Assembly: GCA_032622095.1 (NCBI GenBank)
Contig: CP136062.1
Location: 54,975,849 to 55,039,848 of the forward strand
DNA: 64,000 nucleotides
Direction: 5' to 3'
Origin: Siphonodentalium dalli
Taxonomy: Eukaryota > Mollusca > Scaphopoda > Gadilida > Siphonodentaliidae
Shown here: in pieces, positions 1 to 12,269 of the stretch
Layout: each line of letters opens with the position of its first letter
Numbering within the stretch: the stretch's first letter is position 1
Made by a program: the position numbers and the translations under genes
The notes under the pieces: model-generated
Seen by the model: only the letters and a program-made list of their open reading frames with translations
What the model was told of the DNA's origin: nothing
The model's database searches: none

Positions 1-466
1 CTATATCTATTCACATGACGCAACATTTCCAAATATTGTTCAGCCAGTTGTGAGCATCATTTGCTTTCATATAGCACACTATATATGCGATTTATCGGAA
101 TTCGGCAGGAAAGTGGTTAGCGTGTTATTGGTTAATTCTTATATCTATTAAATATTTTGGAATCTCTGTCTGTGTGTATGTGTGTTATAGACTCGAAAAC
201 TGCCCAACCGATCAAAACTCAAATTTGGCATGTAGGCCGGCCTACTTTGATCCCGGGAACAATATGGGCTGGTCCAATTTCACGTGCGACAGTGTTCTTG
301 ACCTTGACCTCTCTCATATACGCTCATATAGGCATGTTTCTGAACTCGACCGATCCGACTCAAATTTTGTATGTAGGCCTGCTGTGATACTGTGTGCCAT
401 ATGCAAGCAATTGATGCTCACAGCTGGCTGAACAATATTTGGAAAGGTTGCGTCATGTGAATAGAT
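1..466. mobile_element. MITE with about 80-bp terminal inverted repeats
   Basis: The first 85 bases, beginning CTATATCTATTCACATGACG, return as their reverse complement at about 388-466. The arms share the words for CAACATTTCCAAATATTG and CAGCCAG with a few mismatches. The arm starts at base 1, so the true left end and target duplication may lie outside the window. The 300-base interior has only short ORFs with no recognisable domain. The call is a non-autonomous DNA element; the superfamily is undecided. Confidence 0.6.
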
Positions 467-1845
467 ATAATGTCCCTACACAAGACTGCCACTGCATATT
501 TATTAAAGACATATTATGCACCAGGGGTGGGTGTCAAAAATTGGATGGATAAAAATTACAAGGAAGAGTGGGTGGGTCCCAAAATTCGGGAAACAAAACA
601 AATCAACCTTGTGTATGGATTTTGTATCCGTCCCCTCCTCATGCAACGACAATGCATTTATTAAATTATTTTTTTTAAAGATTCAATTGGAAACCAAGTT
701 TATTCACAACTGTAATACATGTATATACATTATTAAAAATAAACCGTAGCCCAGCCCAAATTATACCACACACATTACTTAATCTCAATTCTTGAAGGGC
801 TGCCATAATTATTCTATTGCACACTCATGCGCTGTCTATTAAATGAAATGAAAATTGGGAAAATATAAAGGAACGATATTGAAAACTGTCACTTCCTTTG
901 TGACATACTGGCGTCCGTGTGGAGTTTAGAGTCTATATATAGACACAAGCAGTACATATAAGTTGCTGGGAGTACTCAAAAATCGTTTATTTAATTTCAC
1001 CATCAGTTCAATTAAAACCACCTGCCTCTGAGTTACAAGACGAACTGTGGGAAAGGGGCAAAAACAGTAAGCCCTCCAGGTCAGGGGTAAATGCTGAAAA
1101 GACAAAATAGTCTTGTCGATAAAAATTTTGACCTAGAAAATATTTAGACTAAGTTGGTTTTTATTCCATTTTGAAGAGGAATAATAATCATATCCTCTAT
1201 AACATATCCAAAATGTTCTATTCAAAATGGCATCCATGCTGACAATTGATATTGAAAAATGCTGACTTTCTGTGATAGGTGGCATTAGGTGCACCAACTG
1301 TCGCCAAGTTAGTAATAAAATGAAATATACACAAACAATGCTTAGTCGTAAACCATATAATTATGTAGAATGTCTGTCCCAACATGGCCATATGACACCT
1401 GTTACTCCATTTGATATTGAAATAGTTAGAAAATAGACTTGAAAAATAACACAAAAACAGCGTCTTCACCAGCGGTTTTAGTAGTAGAATAGGATTAAAT
1501 TTGTTTTAAATTATTTTTCCTCAAAATGATTGTGTCTACATTGTTTACACGCCGTTCCCACGACACAACTTTCAAATTATACAGCAGTGCGGAACATAAA
1601 GCTCACATCTTCTACTTTCATATGATATCTAATTTGTCCGTGTGTTAAAAAAAATATATAGTCAAATCCGTTCATCCAAGTAGATAATTAACACAGTTCC
1701 AATGCTACATGCGTGTGTACACACTCTCCCCGCCTGTCTATCTTGTTTCCAGTTGATTTCAACATATAATATCTACATACTGAGTGTGATTATCACTAAA
1801 TCCAGCATTCCGATTGGTCGGCGCCCACGTGACTAGTTGCAGTTA
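467..1845. other. Unannotated AT-rich stretch
   Basis: I see no convincing coding region, RNA gene or repeat here. Short ORFs (for example 83 codons on the minus strand at 1218-1469) have no recognisable motif. Confidence 0.5.
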
Positions 1846-1847
1846 TA

Positions 1848-2338
1848 TCTCGGTGAACGCGCAAGAGAGTGAGAACTGCAACTATAATTACATCGACGCG
1901 TCATCGATTTTGGAGAAGAAGAACGCGTAATGTTTTGGGCGCATTTGCACTCGCGCAGGATTGACTTAATAAATCATCAGGTTTCAATATAAAGAGCCTC
2001 GTTTTGATTGTTCGTGTTAAGGGGGAGGTCAAGTGAACAATTTTTAATGGAGATTTCCATGCAAATCTGCGGAGCAAAAGTTACAGAGTTGCACATACTT
2101 GTGAGTGTCACTTGATGTGGCATTGGAAACAATAGGGTATTTATCTGGCGGGTCCGCTTGGTAAATTATAAAATTTTGCAATAAAATATATCTTTGAGAA
2201 ATTTTTTATGGAAATACATCACTTGACCTACTTTTTTAAAATCAATATAAAATTCAAGTATAAATACAGGAACATTATAATGGAACAAGTTCCAAGCGAA
2301 CCCGCCAGATAAATACCCGTTGTTTCCAATACCACAGA
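1848..2338. repeat. Copy 1 of a dispersed repeat of about 490 bp containing a truncated TTAA MITE
   Basis: This stretch, from CTCGGTGAACGCGCAAGAG to the word TTTCCAATACCACA, recurs almost base for base at 12664-13150. It comprises about 170 bp of shared flank and, from 2021 after a TTAA, the left part of a MITE starting GGGGGAGGTCAAGTGAAC. Unlike the 12.8-kb copy, this one lacks the right terminal inverted repeat and runs straight into LINE ORF1-like sequence on the minus strand. Confidence 0.8.
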
Positions 2339-2668
2339 TACTATTTTTTCGAGATTTTCTGTTTTGACGAGGGGTTCCAAACTTCTGTCAAAGTCAGTCT
2401 TGGTAACCATCAAGTCTAGCTTAGCGTTGATTTGTGCTAGGGCTTTCTCCAAACTCGAGGAACTATTTTGTGAGGCATCTGTGTCCATAATGGATGATTT
2501 CTCTGGAACAAAGGTTATTTTTTGTTGTGAGTTTTTAGATATTTCTGTTGTTTTGACTTTCTTACTTGGAGCAGAAGTCCTGTTTTTTCTCTGATTGGAT
2601 GTGCTCATGCTGTCATCTCCACTGGCGCTCGAAGTGGATGTAGGAGGACGTTTTTCTTGCCCAGGCAT
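2330..2668 (-). pseudogene. LINE ORF1-like N-terminal fragment (antisense)
   Basis: The minus-strand reading frame starts at an ATG at 2668 and gives a Ser/Lys/Thr-rich N-terminus, then a helical segment (LEKALAQINAKLDLMV, LEPLVKTENLEKIVS) like the region before the coiled coil of L1-type ORF1 proteins. The frame then runs into the MITE at about 2338, so the end of the listed ORF (2228) is not LINE sequence. It lies head to head with the plus-strand ORF1-like fragment at 2818-3460, and the two look like separated halves of one protein. The family call rests on general composition and context. Confidence 0.45.
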
Positions 2669-2817
2669 TCTTCAAACAATTTCGTATTTGCAACGAAATT
2701 AGGCAATCCCGTTTGAACTGCTTATGTGATGCTGTATATATCGATCAAATGTAGTACATTCTATCGTGAAAGCTTGCCGATTTTAGTCGTATTAATTATA
2801 CATATGTGTTTTTATTG

Positions 2818-3460
2818 TAGTCTCACTGGTTTTAGAGTTATAGAGTTTGATGATAAAGTGGAGGCAGTGAAAGATGAGTGTAAAGGGCGCGTGTTTGATG
2901 TAGAAGTAAGGATGGACGAGCTTGATAACAATATGAAGAAGATGCAAACAGAAGCAGAAGATCGAGATTCAGAAATGACCTCACTAAAGGATGAAATCAC
3001 TAAACTAAGAGACAGAAATAACCACTTAGAGCAGCAGACAAGAAAGGAAAGCATAAGGATCTTTGGACTGGATGACACCGAGAAAGAAAGTATTGACGAA
3101 TGCGAACTGAAATGTGTTAAATTAATTAACGACAAGTTATTAATTCCAATTGAGCGAAAAGATATAAGTATCGCGCATCGTATTTGAAAATTCAGGAAAG
3201 GCCAGACAAACCCAAGAAGTGTGATTTGTAAATTTGTGTCGAGGAGAACAAAAAATGCAGTAATAAAGGAAAGAAAAAACTTGAAAGGAACAGGGCATGT
3301 GATCAAAGAAGATCTAACTGACACTAATGTTGAACTAATGAAGAAAGCAAAAGAGCTTGCTAGAGTCGAGGACACATGGTCTGTTGGAGGAAAGATCTAC
3401 GTTAAGTATACTGATCAAAATAAGAAGATCAAACAGATCAAAACCCTTTGTGATGTATAA
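2818..3460 (+). pseudogene. LINE ORF1p-like nucleic-acid-binding protein, middle and C-terminal part
   Basis: The frame encodes a heptad-rich coiled coil (DDKVEAVKDECKGRVFDVEV, then MDELDNNMKKMQTEAEDRDS), then KESIRIFGL, SIAHRI, RSVICKFVSRRTKNAVIKER, LKGTGHVIKEDLT and a basic tail. This order, coiled coil, RRM-like domain, then C-terminal domain with a late 'I.EDLT..N..L...A' stretch, is that of ORF1 proteins of L1-type and related invertebrate LINEs. One in-frame TGA (3185-3187) breaks the frame between IAHRI and KFRKG. No ATG starts this half: the ORF upstream of 2818 is a non-homologous extension ending in a splice-acceptor-like TTTTTATTGTAG. No EN-RT ORF follows, so it is a dead fragment. 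Confidence 0.65.
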
Positions 3461-4286
3461 GAATGTGAACTACATGTAGTACAATATCGACCATACACAC
3501 GAATAGTCGATACACATGTTTAATGTAAATACCAAATATTTGTAAATATTTTCTAATGGAGTACCAAATATGTCTGATTTTCACAAAACCAACATATCGC
3601 AACATTGTGTGAATCCTGATACCTCAAATTACTAAAATGAAAACATGTCTATTGATACATGTAAGACCTTTTTCAAATCCACATACATAAATCGCCGACA
3701 CCAATAAGTAAAATTGCTACTTACTAGTAACGTTTCTTAGGAAAAATATAATACATGTACATTTATGTGTAAGATATATACAATCAACTGCGTCATTAAC
3801 TCTGAGTCACAACCTCATAAAAAAAAAAAATAAAAAAATAAAAAAAAAATATGTATATATATATGTGTATGTGTATATATATATAGCTATATATATATAT
3901 GTATATATATAGCCATATACATATATGTGTATATGTTTATGTGTATGTATGGGTATGTATATATATGTGTGTGCATTTATGTATAATTTATATACAATCT
4001 ACTGTAACATCAACTCTAGTCTGCACACAAGTTCACTAACAATGGAGAATAAATCCATATATAGCTGTGCTGAAGTTCATGTGATGTAATTGAATCATTA
4101 AATGTAACCAATGTAATTCCAAAAATTGGAAATGAAATTATGTATATTTATGCTGTGACTGAATTCATAAAACCAAATTCCAAAAAATGTAAATGAATTC
4201 ATGTACAATTACATGTATCATGTATGAACATCATAATGTGTTTGAATGTATAAGAAGCATTATCTTCATAGGTGTATAATACTCAT
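3461..4286. repeat. AT-rich stretch with TA/TG microsatellite
   Basis: The interval has an A-rich block and a TATATG/TATGTG microsatellite (about 3820-3985). The remainder is AT-rich with no ORF of note. Confidence 0.7.
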
Positions 4287-4503
4287 AAGTTTCAACGCCC
4301 GATATTTAACATACCAGATTATAAGAAGTAATATCACAATCCCCTTTCAACCTCAATGCCAAAATGTAAAGACCATTCACGGTAGCAGCCCAAGTAAGTT
4401 TCAACGCTAGATATTTAACATACCAGATTATAAGAAGTAATATCACAATCCCTTTCAACCTCAATGCCAAAATGTAAAGACCATTCACGGTAGCAACCCA
4501 AGT
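4287..4503. repeat. Two tandem copies of a 109-bp unit
   Basis: The unit beginning AAGTTTCAACGCCCGATATT is repeated once, head to tail, with a few substitutions (4287-4395 and 4396-4503). The short minus-strand ORF here is only a reading of this duplication. Confidence 0.85.
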
Positions 4504-4559
4504 AAGTTCTGAAGAAAAGCTATCTTCACAAAGCGATCAGCAAGGCCCCCACCCAACCC

Positions 4560-5250
4560 CTTACAAACATCGCCCCTGTAAGTAAAATCAGTATGTAAAC
4601 ATGATCCTGATTTGTAATTCATTCAATCCCCTACGACCCGATTTGTAAATCCTTCACTCCCTTATGACCCGATTTGTAATTCCATTCACTCCATTACGAC
4701 CCTCACTATGTATAAATTGTAGCCTTAAATACCGCAAACCCCCCTACAAATAGTGCCCCTGCAAGTAAAATCGATATGTCTAGATGTTATCGATTTGTAA
4801 TATCTTCACTCCCTTACGGCGGCCCGATTTGTAATCCCTTCACTCCATTACGACCCTCACTATGCCTCAACTGTGGACATAAATACTGTAACCCCCTCCC
4901 TAATCCGTCCCTGCAAATAAAATCTCACTATGCCTCAACTGTGGACATAAATACTGTAACCCCCTCCCAAATCCGTCCCTGCAAATAAAATCTGTATATC
5001 TACATAATGCACTCGATCTGTAATTCCTTTGTGACCCGCCCAACTTCTTAATAAGAGTAATTTTGGAATTAGATCTATCGAATCATTACACCTCCCCCAT
5101 CACGCCCCCCCCCCCCACCTCTGATATCACAAGTCTTAAGTTTTGAGCATTAATACCCCCCATTATCCATCACCCCCCCCCCCCTCTCCGATAAAACAAG
5201 TTTTAAGATTCCTCATTAAAACCGCCATCATCCTTCAGCCCCTGTCCCCA
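4560..5250. repeat. C-rich degenerate tandem repeats
   Basis: Related phrases such as CACTCCCTTACGACCC and CCCCTGCAAGTAAAAT recur several times. A unit of about 68 bp (CTCACTATGCCTCAACTGTG...) is tandemly duplicated at about 4856-4991. Poly-C runs follow at 5106-5118 and 5175-5187. There is no coding evidence. Confidence 0.65.
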
Positions 5251-5814
5251 TTTTGAAGTAATACAAATAATAAAAATAATCATTAAATTATCAATCTGTA
5301 TAAAATGAATTGAGTAAGGTTTAGATGTATCAAAGACTGGGGTATTATGGTATTAAGACAAATGATTACTTTTTTTTTCTTTCTCTCTATCTCGAATAGC
5401 ATGGTCAGTCAACTTGTGCAATACATTATGTAACATGGAATTTTGAACCTATATATCAGACTTTATATATGTAATGATGATCATCGGATCTTTTCATCCA
5501 AGACACCCCCAATCTCAATTTTGGATTGACTAACCCATCATAAACTGCATGCATAAACTTGAATAGTAACCAATAAATTCATGATATCCTTTACTTTTGC
5601 CGGAGATCGCCTGGTGCTCCCAATCATTCACTTGACTACAGTCAATACCACTGAGCTAAGTACATATATTACATGCTATGATACATGTACATGGATCAAC
5701 TTGCATAGTAATTAAAAAATTTATGATATTCTTTACTTTCGCCGAAGATCGGCATGGTGCTCCCAATCATTCATTTGACTACTGTCAATACCACTGAACT
5801 AACTACAGATTATA

Positions 5815-6027
5815 CAGTGATGCTCTAAGTAATCGACTTCTTAGCCACGGCGGAGTTGTGGGTGGCTTTTCGGGATTTGGTCGGGGTATGGCTTGTTGCC
5901 ATTCATCGGAAAGCTCTCGCTGAAAGCTTTCCGATGAGTGGCAGCGGACCATGTTTCTGACTGGGTCCTTGGATGTTTCTTGTAGTTCTTCTGTGGTTGA
6001 GGGGGTCGATTGATTGGAGCATTACTG
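5815..6027. mobile_element. Mariner-type MITE copy 1 (213 bp, TA target)
   Basis: The element starts CAGTGATGCTCTAAGTAATC and ends with the complement (GATTGATTGGAGCATTACTG), flanked on both sides by TA (5813-5814 and 6028-6029). Array units without the insertion read straight through this point (CAGGTATTACATGCTATG), which supplies an empty site. The centre has a 16-18-bp hairpin (CATCGGAAAGCTCTCGCTGA / GCTTTCCGATGAG). CAGT-type ends and TA duplication fit Tc1/mariner non-autonomous elements. There is no transposase. Confidence 0.8.
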
Positions 6028-6316
6028 TACATGCTATGATATAAGTACATGGATCAACTTACATAGTAATTAATAAATTCATGATATCCTTTACTTTCGC
6101 CGAAGATCGGCCTGGTGCTCCCAATCATTCATTTGACTACTGTCAATACCACTGAACTAACTACAGGTATTACATGCTATGATACATGTACATGGATCAA
6201 CTTGCATAGTAATTAAAAAAAATTATAATATTCTTTACTTTCGCCGAAGATCGGCATGGTGCTCCCAATCATTCATTTGACTACTGTCAATACCACTGAA
6301 CTAACTACAGATTATA

Positions 6317-6529
6317 CAGTAATGCTCTAAGTAATCGACTTCTTAACCACGGCTGAGTTGTGGGTGGCTTTTCGGGATTTGGTCGGGGTATGGCTTGTTG
6401 CCATTCATCGGAAAGCTGTCGCTGAGAGCTTTCCGATGAGTGGCAGCGGGCCATGTTTCTGACTAGGTCCTGGGAGGTTTCTTATAGTTCTTCTGTGGTT
6501 GAGGGGGTCGATTGATTAGAGCATTACTG
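6317..6529. mobile_element. Mariner-type MITE copy 2 (213 bp)
   Basis: This is the same length, orientation and unit position as the copy at 5815, with only scattered substitutions, and has TA at 6315-6316 and 6530-6531. The shared insertion site within the unit shows that it arose by tandem duplication of the host array, not by a second transposition. Confidence 0.8.
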
Positions 6530-7330
6530 TACATGCTATGATATATGTACATGGATCAACTTACATAGTAATGAATAAATTCATGATATCCTTTACTTTC
6601 GCCAAAGATCGGCCTGGTGCTTCCAATCATTCATTTGACTACTGTCAATACCACTGAACTAACTACAGGTATGACATGTTATGATGTATGTACATGGATC
6701 AACTTACATAGTAATGAATAAATTCATGATATCCTTTACTTTCGCCGAAGATCGGCCTGGTGCTCCCAATCATTCATTTGACTACTGTCAATACCACTGA
6801 ACTAACTACAGGTATTACATGCTATGATAAATGTACATGGATCAACTTACATAGTAATTAATAAATTCATGATATCCTTTACTTTCGCCAAAGATCGGCC
6901 TGTTGCTCCCAATCATTCATTTGACTACTGTCAATACCACTGAACTAACTACAGGTATTACATGCTATGATAAATGTACATGGTTCAACTTACATAGTAA
7001 TTAATAAATTCATGATATCCTTTACTTTCGCCGAAGATTGGCCTGTTGCTCCTAATCATTCATTTGACTACTATCAATACCATCAAACTAACTACAGGTA
7101 TTACATGCTATGATACATGTACAAATACATATGAGTGGATGATTTATAACAGTCGCCACCCCCTCCCAAAATTACTAGTAACTATTACATACTAGTGTAA
7201 ATAGCTGGATTCCTTTATAATTTAATACATATACATATGTTTAATTAACCCATCCATGTTTATTATGGTATGTAGCAGTGGTGAATGAGGAAGTTATTAT
7301 TAATAGAATAATTATTATGATGAAACTTAA

Positions 7331-7850
7331 GGGAGAGTCAAGTGACCGGTTTTGGGTGGAGGGTTTCCAGTCAGACATCTACAGCAATGGTTATATATGA
7401 ACAAACCGAAGCAGCCACATCATAAAACTTAACTGGTGGCTGGATAAGGTAAATTATCAAATTCTGCTATAAATGTATATTCTTGAGAATTTATCTTTTT
7501 CTGGAATTCTGAAACATTTGACCAAGTTTGAAAAATCAGTACAAAATTAAAACTAAATACCCCAATCTTATAATGGAACAAATTCCAAGTCTACCCACAA
7601 GATAACTATGTAAGTTCTTCAATACCGCACCACAGAAATTGGAATCACTGACCTTTATGCAATTTTTTGCGATTTTTTTGGAGTTCTAGAACTCCAGAAA
7701 AGTCGCAGAAAGTTGCGTGAAGGTCAGTGATTCCAATTTCTGTGTACCGCACAGTCACCAGATGGTCACACCCAGAAATATCTGCATCTTTTGTTGTGGA
7801 GATTTGCACGGAGTTGCCCATTCACAATTGGTCACTTGCCCCGCCCCCCC
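7331..7850. mobile_element. Diverged member of the TTAA MITE family seen at 2021 and 12837, with nested insertion
   Basis: After TTAA (7327-7330) the sequence reads GGGAGAGTCAAGTGACC and follows the order of the 12837 MITE: AAATTATCAAATTCTGC, TTGAGAATTTAT, TATAATGGAACAA, and a right side CACAATTGGTCACTTGCCCC. A palindromic 114-bp element is inserted at 7631-7744. The right TTAA is lost in a poly-C run. Confidence 0.65.
7631..7744. mobile_element. Fully palindromic 114-bp MITE with 8-bp target duplication
   Basis: The element begins CACAGAAATTGGAATCACTG and is an inverted repeat throughout (57-bp arms, few mismatches, centre GGAGTTCTAGAACTCC). TACCGCAC flanks both ends (7623-7630 and 7745-7752). 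An 8-bp duplication is typical of hAT-class insertion. It interrupts the older MITE at 7331-7850. There is no coding content. Confidence 0.85.
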
Positions 7851-7852
7851 CC

Positions 7853-9134
7853 CCCCACACACTATCATTGATAATGCTATGGTTATCTAATGGAACTCAC
7901 CTTAAACGTTTATATCACGTCACTGAAAGTTGTCACAGTTGTCATCAGTGGTCATGTTGTGCACGATCCAGCGTGCCTTCCAAACTTTTACACATTATAT
8001 TTCCACAATAGAAAGTACCAGTAAACGGGTTAACAGGTGAATTTATGTGGAACACAACGACGTAACCTGGTAACATATTCCAGAGATGACACAAAATATA
8101 TATATTCTTCAACATCTCAAACACATGATATTATAAGTAATCAATGTCGAAAAAGCATCCGGCACATAAAAACACAATTGGTCACCACGTGATTTTTTTT
8201 TTTTCTCGCAGGTGTATTGCGTTCTTCGCACGAAGTTCTGCTGCAGAGGTTATTAGGTCATCGACTCATCGCTGTGATGCGGGGTGCGATAATAATATTT
8301 TTTCCGTACAGTAAGCGCCAAAACCAACTGCTTGTGTAATACAGATAGTTGTATGAACAGTGTATATGACAAGTTAAATACGTCCTTTCCTGTCTGGTTC
8401 AGTTAAATTAGCATGACTTTCTATTATGCTTGCTTTGTAAGCAAGCAAAATACAATTGTTTTCTTTTATCAACCATTCATTGACCAGAGATATAGATGGT
8501 GTTTATGTATTACGGAATTATGTAATATAAATATAAATGCACCACCCATTAAAGACACTCTCGCTCTACAGACGCGTATTAATCATTACACAAATTTAGC
8601 ATGATTCATGAATTCGTACCATAATTTACTTATCGTAGCTAATACCTTTATTTGTGTTGTTGTTGTTGTTGTTGATTTTCTCTATATAGACATAATATGT
8701 ACTCACATCTTCATTTTTTTTTTTAAATGCTCATCCGATCAAAATTATGTCATAACCAAGGTAATTATAACGCTTTCTTATCATTGAGTTATAAATGGAA
8801 ATTTGCTTCGTAATTCACGCCGTGAACATGGGAAAACCCGCGCATGGTCACTAACAGAAATAAACTTCGTTTATAGGCTTAGAACTCAATTTCGAAAGCT
8901 ATATCCCTTAATCACTTGAAATCCTGTAAACAATTTCCTGAGTTCACGGTGTGAAACTATTAAAATTTATTTTCCCACAAAAGAAAAAAATTACTATGAA
9001 AACATATATGCATCTTACAATGTATAAAACTGTTTACAGGTGCAACGTCGTGTGCAGACCGAACTCAAACCACTGGTATATGCTAACCGATCTGAACAAG
9101 GGCATAAATGTTATTACAAATATCATGAAACCAC
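7853..9134. other. Non-coding stretch upstream of the LINE ORF
   Basis: I see no supported gene. A (GTT)n microsatellite lies near 8657-8675. The last few hundred bases probably include the LINE 5' untranslated region, but no target-site duplication was found to fix the 5' boundary. Confidence 0.5.
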
Positions 9135-12100
9135 ATGATGGCCACAAATAACGTAACACTGAGTGAGGTTAGGGAAGCGCCTAATTTCGATCTTGCCGCC
9201 AAATGGGCTAGCCTAGAGGAAGACGAAGAACCAACTTTGTCCATTTTTGATAAAAACAATTGCCGTTACTTCTCAACTTTACAAGCAAAAGATATTCTCA
9301 ACAAGAAGAATAAACTGTCAATGTTTGGTCTTAACTGCAGAAGCCTCAATGCAAATTTTGAAAATTTACAAAATCTTTTATGTGACATGAAAATCAATGA
9401 CAACAATCTTGATATAATAGCGCTAACCGAAACATTCAAAATACACCAAGCATCGGACTTTAAACTCTCCGGTTATCATCCCATAGAATTTAAATCAAGG
9501 CCTGATCACGATGATGGTAGGGGTGGTGTTGGTATTTACATAAGAGACACTATTACGTATAAAAACAGACCCGATCTATCAATATTTATCCCACATGTTA
9601 TTGAAACTGTGTTCATTGAGCTTGAATTCGGAAAACATGAAATATATATCATAGGATGTATTTATAGACCTAACACGGCACCAAAAGCTGACTTTGACAA
9701 GTTTGCCTCTAAATTCGACGAACTCTTAGATATAATAAAAAATCATAAGACTTATATAATCGGTGATTTCAATATCGATCTACTAAATTTCGATGCGCAC
9801 AATAAAACAAACGACTTTTTAAACAATGTATTCACACGAGGATTCGTGCCCATGATAACAAAACCGACAAGAATGACCGATCACTCAGCGACCCTTATCG
9901 ATCATATATACACAAATAATCTTCGAAACGAACACTGTTCTGGTATAGTTACATGTGATTTGTCAGATCACTTTGGGGTATTTCTCACTGACACCGAAGG
10001 TCATAACGGACATAACCGATTCAAAAACCCACATGAAATCATGCGCACTCCCAGACGAAACTTTTCCCAAGAAAATATTAATAAATTCAACGATACTCTT
10101 AAATCGTGTAATTTCCATTCGGTTTGTAATTGTAATAATATAGATCAAGCATACGAAAACTTTTTGGATATCTATTTGACAGCATACAATGTAGCTTTTC
10201 CGCCCATTACCCGAAACATACCCAAAAAATTCATCAAACGCGAACCATGGATGACCACCGGATTAATAAGATCTTCACTTAAGAAACAAGAACTATATAC
10301 CCATAAACTAAGCTCGCCCTCCTCCATCCATACGAATTCCTACCTCAAATATCGACAACTATATAACAAACTTATCCGGAAAAGTAGAAGCATGTATTAC
10401 TGTGAGATATTAGAAAAAAATAAGTATAGTTTAAAAGAAACATGGAAGACCCTCAAATGTGCAATAAAACGAGACAAAAATACGGGTGGCTACCCGAATG
10501 TTCTACATGATAACAACATACAATTTACAAATCCTGACACTATCGCTGAAAAATTTAATGACTATTTTTCCAATATAGGTCAAAAAACCACAGAACTTAT
10601 TGAAAATCACACAGATGTAAACTTCCTCGATTATTTAACGAATAGACAAAGCAACGAGCTAAATATTACGCCCACCACAATCCAAGAGGTTATTTTAACT
10701 TGCTACTCAATGAATGGAAAAACCAGCAGTGACTTTAATGGAATATCTACAAAACTGATGAAGGAAACCATATTTTCTGTAGCACCAGCATTAAAGCATA
10801 TATTCAACTTGTCGTTCAAACAAGGTCATGTTCCCAACAAAATGAAAATAGCTAAAGTTGTACCAATACCGAAAAATAGTGACAAGGGGGACATAAACAA
10901 TTATCGTCCAATAAGCATTCTTCCCGCATTTTCTAAACTACTCGAAAAACTCATGCAAAATCGTTTAGTTGATTTTCTTAATGAATCGGACATCTTATTT
11001 AAACATCAGTACGGATTTCGCCCAAACCATTCAACTTTTCATCCCATCATTCATCTACTGGATCATGTTGTAAAAAATAACGACAAGCCCACGAAAGATT
11101 CCACCGTAGCCCTTTTTCTTGATCTGTCCAAAGCTTTTGACACAATAAACCACGAAATCTTACTTACAAAACTTGAACATTATGGAATTAGAGGCATGGC
11201 AAACAACTGGTTTCGAAGCTATCTCAATGAGAGACGACAATACGTAGAATTCAATGGAAGCAAGTCAAATCTCCTAAAAACATCATGTGGTGTTCCTCAG
11301 GGCTCCTTACTCGGGCCCATAATTTTTCTCCTCTACGTGAACGATATGTCAAATGCAACTACTATGGATCTCTTATCATATGCCGACGATACAACCCTTA
11401 TGGCCAGTGGACAAAATGAAGCGTTAATCCAAAGTTATGTCAATAACGAATTAAGAAATCTATCTGACTGGTGTTGCTGCAACAAACTAGCCATCAATGC
11501 TAACAAAAGCAATTATATGCTCTTGCATCCACAAAACAATGACAAAAAATGGAATACAATTAAAATATATCTCAATGGAGCCGAACTTCTACGGATAGGG
11601 AACATGCGGAGCGAATCGTCTGCCAAATTTTTAGGTATCCATATAGATGAAAACCTGACCTTTAATAAACACATTTCTATTGTATGCTCAAAAATGGCAC
11701 ATGCAATTTATTGCATTAATAAAGTTAAACATTTTCTCCCGAGCAAGGCTCTCAAAACATTATACTTCGCCCTAATTCAAAGCCACTTAGTTTATGGCAT
11801 CCAAATATGGGGACATGTGCCAGCAGTGAAGAAACTATATTTATTACAAAAACGAGCCATGAGAATTATATGTAACAAAAAATATAGAAGTCACACCGAT
11901 CCTCTTTTCAAACAAGAAAACATTTTAAAAATAAATGATTTACATAAATTACATGCATCCATTTTCATGCATGATTGGTACTACGATCGCTTACCAGTGT
12001 CTTTTTCTGGTATGTATGACAAGAGAGCGGAACCAAATAGACGACAACTTAATCCTATAGTACAAAAAAAATTCAGGACCATCTCTTTTTCTAAAGTTCT

Positions 12101-12269
12101 CCCATACCATTCATTCCCCTTTATGTGGAATTCCCTTGAAAGTAAATATACCTCTAAACAATCAAGACATGTGTTCCGAAAACGTTTGAAAACGGATATC
12201 ATTAATACCTATCCAGCTAGCGTGCGATGCAAAAACCGAAGATGCCCTGATTGCACAAACGATATATAA
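9135..12269 (+). CDS. LINE (CR1/L2-like) endonuclease-reverse transcriptase, uninterrupted
   Basis: The 1044-residue protein copies element RNA into DNA at a nicked chromosomal target. An N-terminal AP-endonuclease-like domain spans about residues 60-285, with NCRSLNANF (66), LTETF (95), GDFNIDL (210), an LIDHIYTN motif and a terminal SDHFGVF. The reverse transcriptase spans about 545-810: [21 protein letters not shown] (665), [19 protein letters not shown] (718) and the catalytic YADDTTL (749). A Cys-rich tail CKNRRCPDC closes the protein. The frame has no stop or shift, unlike every other element ORF here, so insertion was probably recent. The start chosen is the first of two ATGs; the endonuclease domain begins well inside either. 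A separate ORF1 is not visible upstream. The CR1/L2 assignment comes from the domain layout and lack of a poly(A) tail. Confidence 0.9.
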   Translation: MMATNNVTLSEVREAPNFDLAAKWASLEEDEEPTLSIFDKNNCRYFSTLQAKDILNKKNKLSMFGLNCRSLNANFENLQNLLCDMKINDNNLDIIALTETFKIHQASDFKLSGYHPIEFKSRPDHDDGRGGVGIYIRDTITYKNRPDLSIFIPHVIETVFIELEFGKHEIYIIGCIYRPNTAPKADFDKFASKFDELLDIIKNHKTYIIGDFNIDLLNFDAHNKTNDFLNNVFTRGFVPMITKPTRMTDHSATLIDHIYTNNLRNEHCSGIVTCDLSDHFGVFLTDTEGHNGHNRFKNPHEIMRTPRRNFSQENINKFNDTLKSCNFHSVCNCNNIDQAYENFLDIYLTAYNVAFPPITRNIPKKFIKREPWMTTGLIRSSLKKQELYTHKLSSPSSIHTNSYLKYRQLYNKLIRKSRSMYYCEILEKNKYSLKETWKTLKCAIKRDKNTGGYPNVLHDNNIQFTNPDTIAEKFNDYFSNIGQKTTELIENHTDVNFLDYLTNRQSNELNITPTTIQEVILTCYSMNGKTSSDFNGISTKLMKETIFSVAPALKHIFNLSFKQGHVPNKMKIAKVVPIPKNSDKGDINNYRPISILPAFSKLLEKLMQNRLVDFLNESDILFKHQYGFRPNHSTFHPIIHLLDHVVKNNDKPTKDSTVALFLDLSKAFDTINHEILLTKLEHYGIRGMANNWFRSYLNERRQYVEFNGSKSNLLKTSCGVPQGSLLGPIIFLLYVNDMSNATTMDLLSYADDTTLMASGQNEALIQSYVNNELRNLSDWCCCNKLAINANKSNYMLLHPQNNDKKWNTIKIYLNGAELLRIGNMRSESSAKFLGIHIDENLTFNKHISIVCSKMAHAIYCINKVKHFLPSKALKTLYFALIQSHLVYGIQIWGHVPAVKKLYLLQKRAMRIICNKKYRSHTDPLFKQENILKINDLHKLHASIFMHDWYYDRLPVSFSGMYDKRAEPNRRQLNPIVQKKFRTISFSKVLPYHSFPFMWNSLESKYTSKQSRHVFRKRLKTDIINTYPASVRCKNRRCPDCTNDI

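Larger units (their letters stand above)
5560..7110. repeat. Tandem array of about eight units of about 142 bp, two carrying a MITE
   Basis: Units share CTTTACTTTCGCCGAAGATC, GGTGCTCCCAATCATTCATT, ACTGTCAATACCACTGAACT and CATGCTATGATA. The anchor word CTTTACTTT falls near 5588, 5720, 6088, 6234, 6588, 6733, 6876 and 7018, giving a period of about 142-147 bp once the two MITE insertions are set aside. The first unit is the most diverged and keeps ACCACTGAGCTAAG. The MITE appears after the second and fourth units, so units 1-2 plus MITE were probably amplified as a block. Confidence 0.85.
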
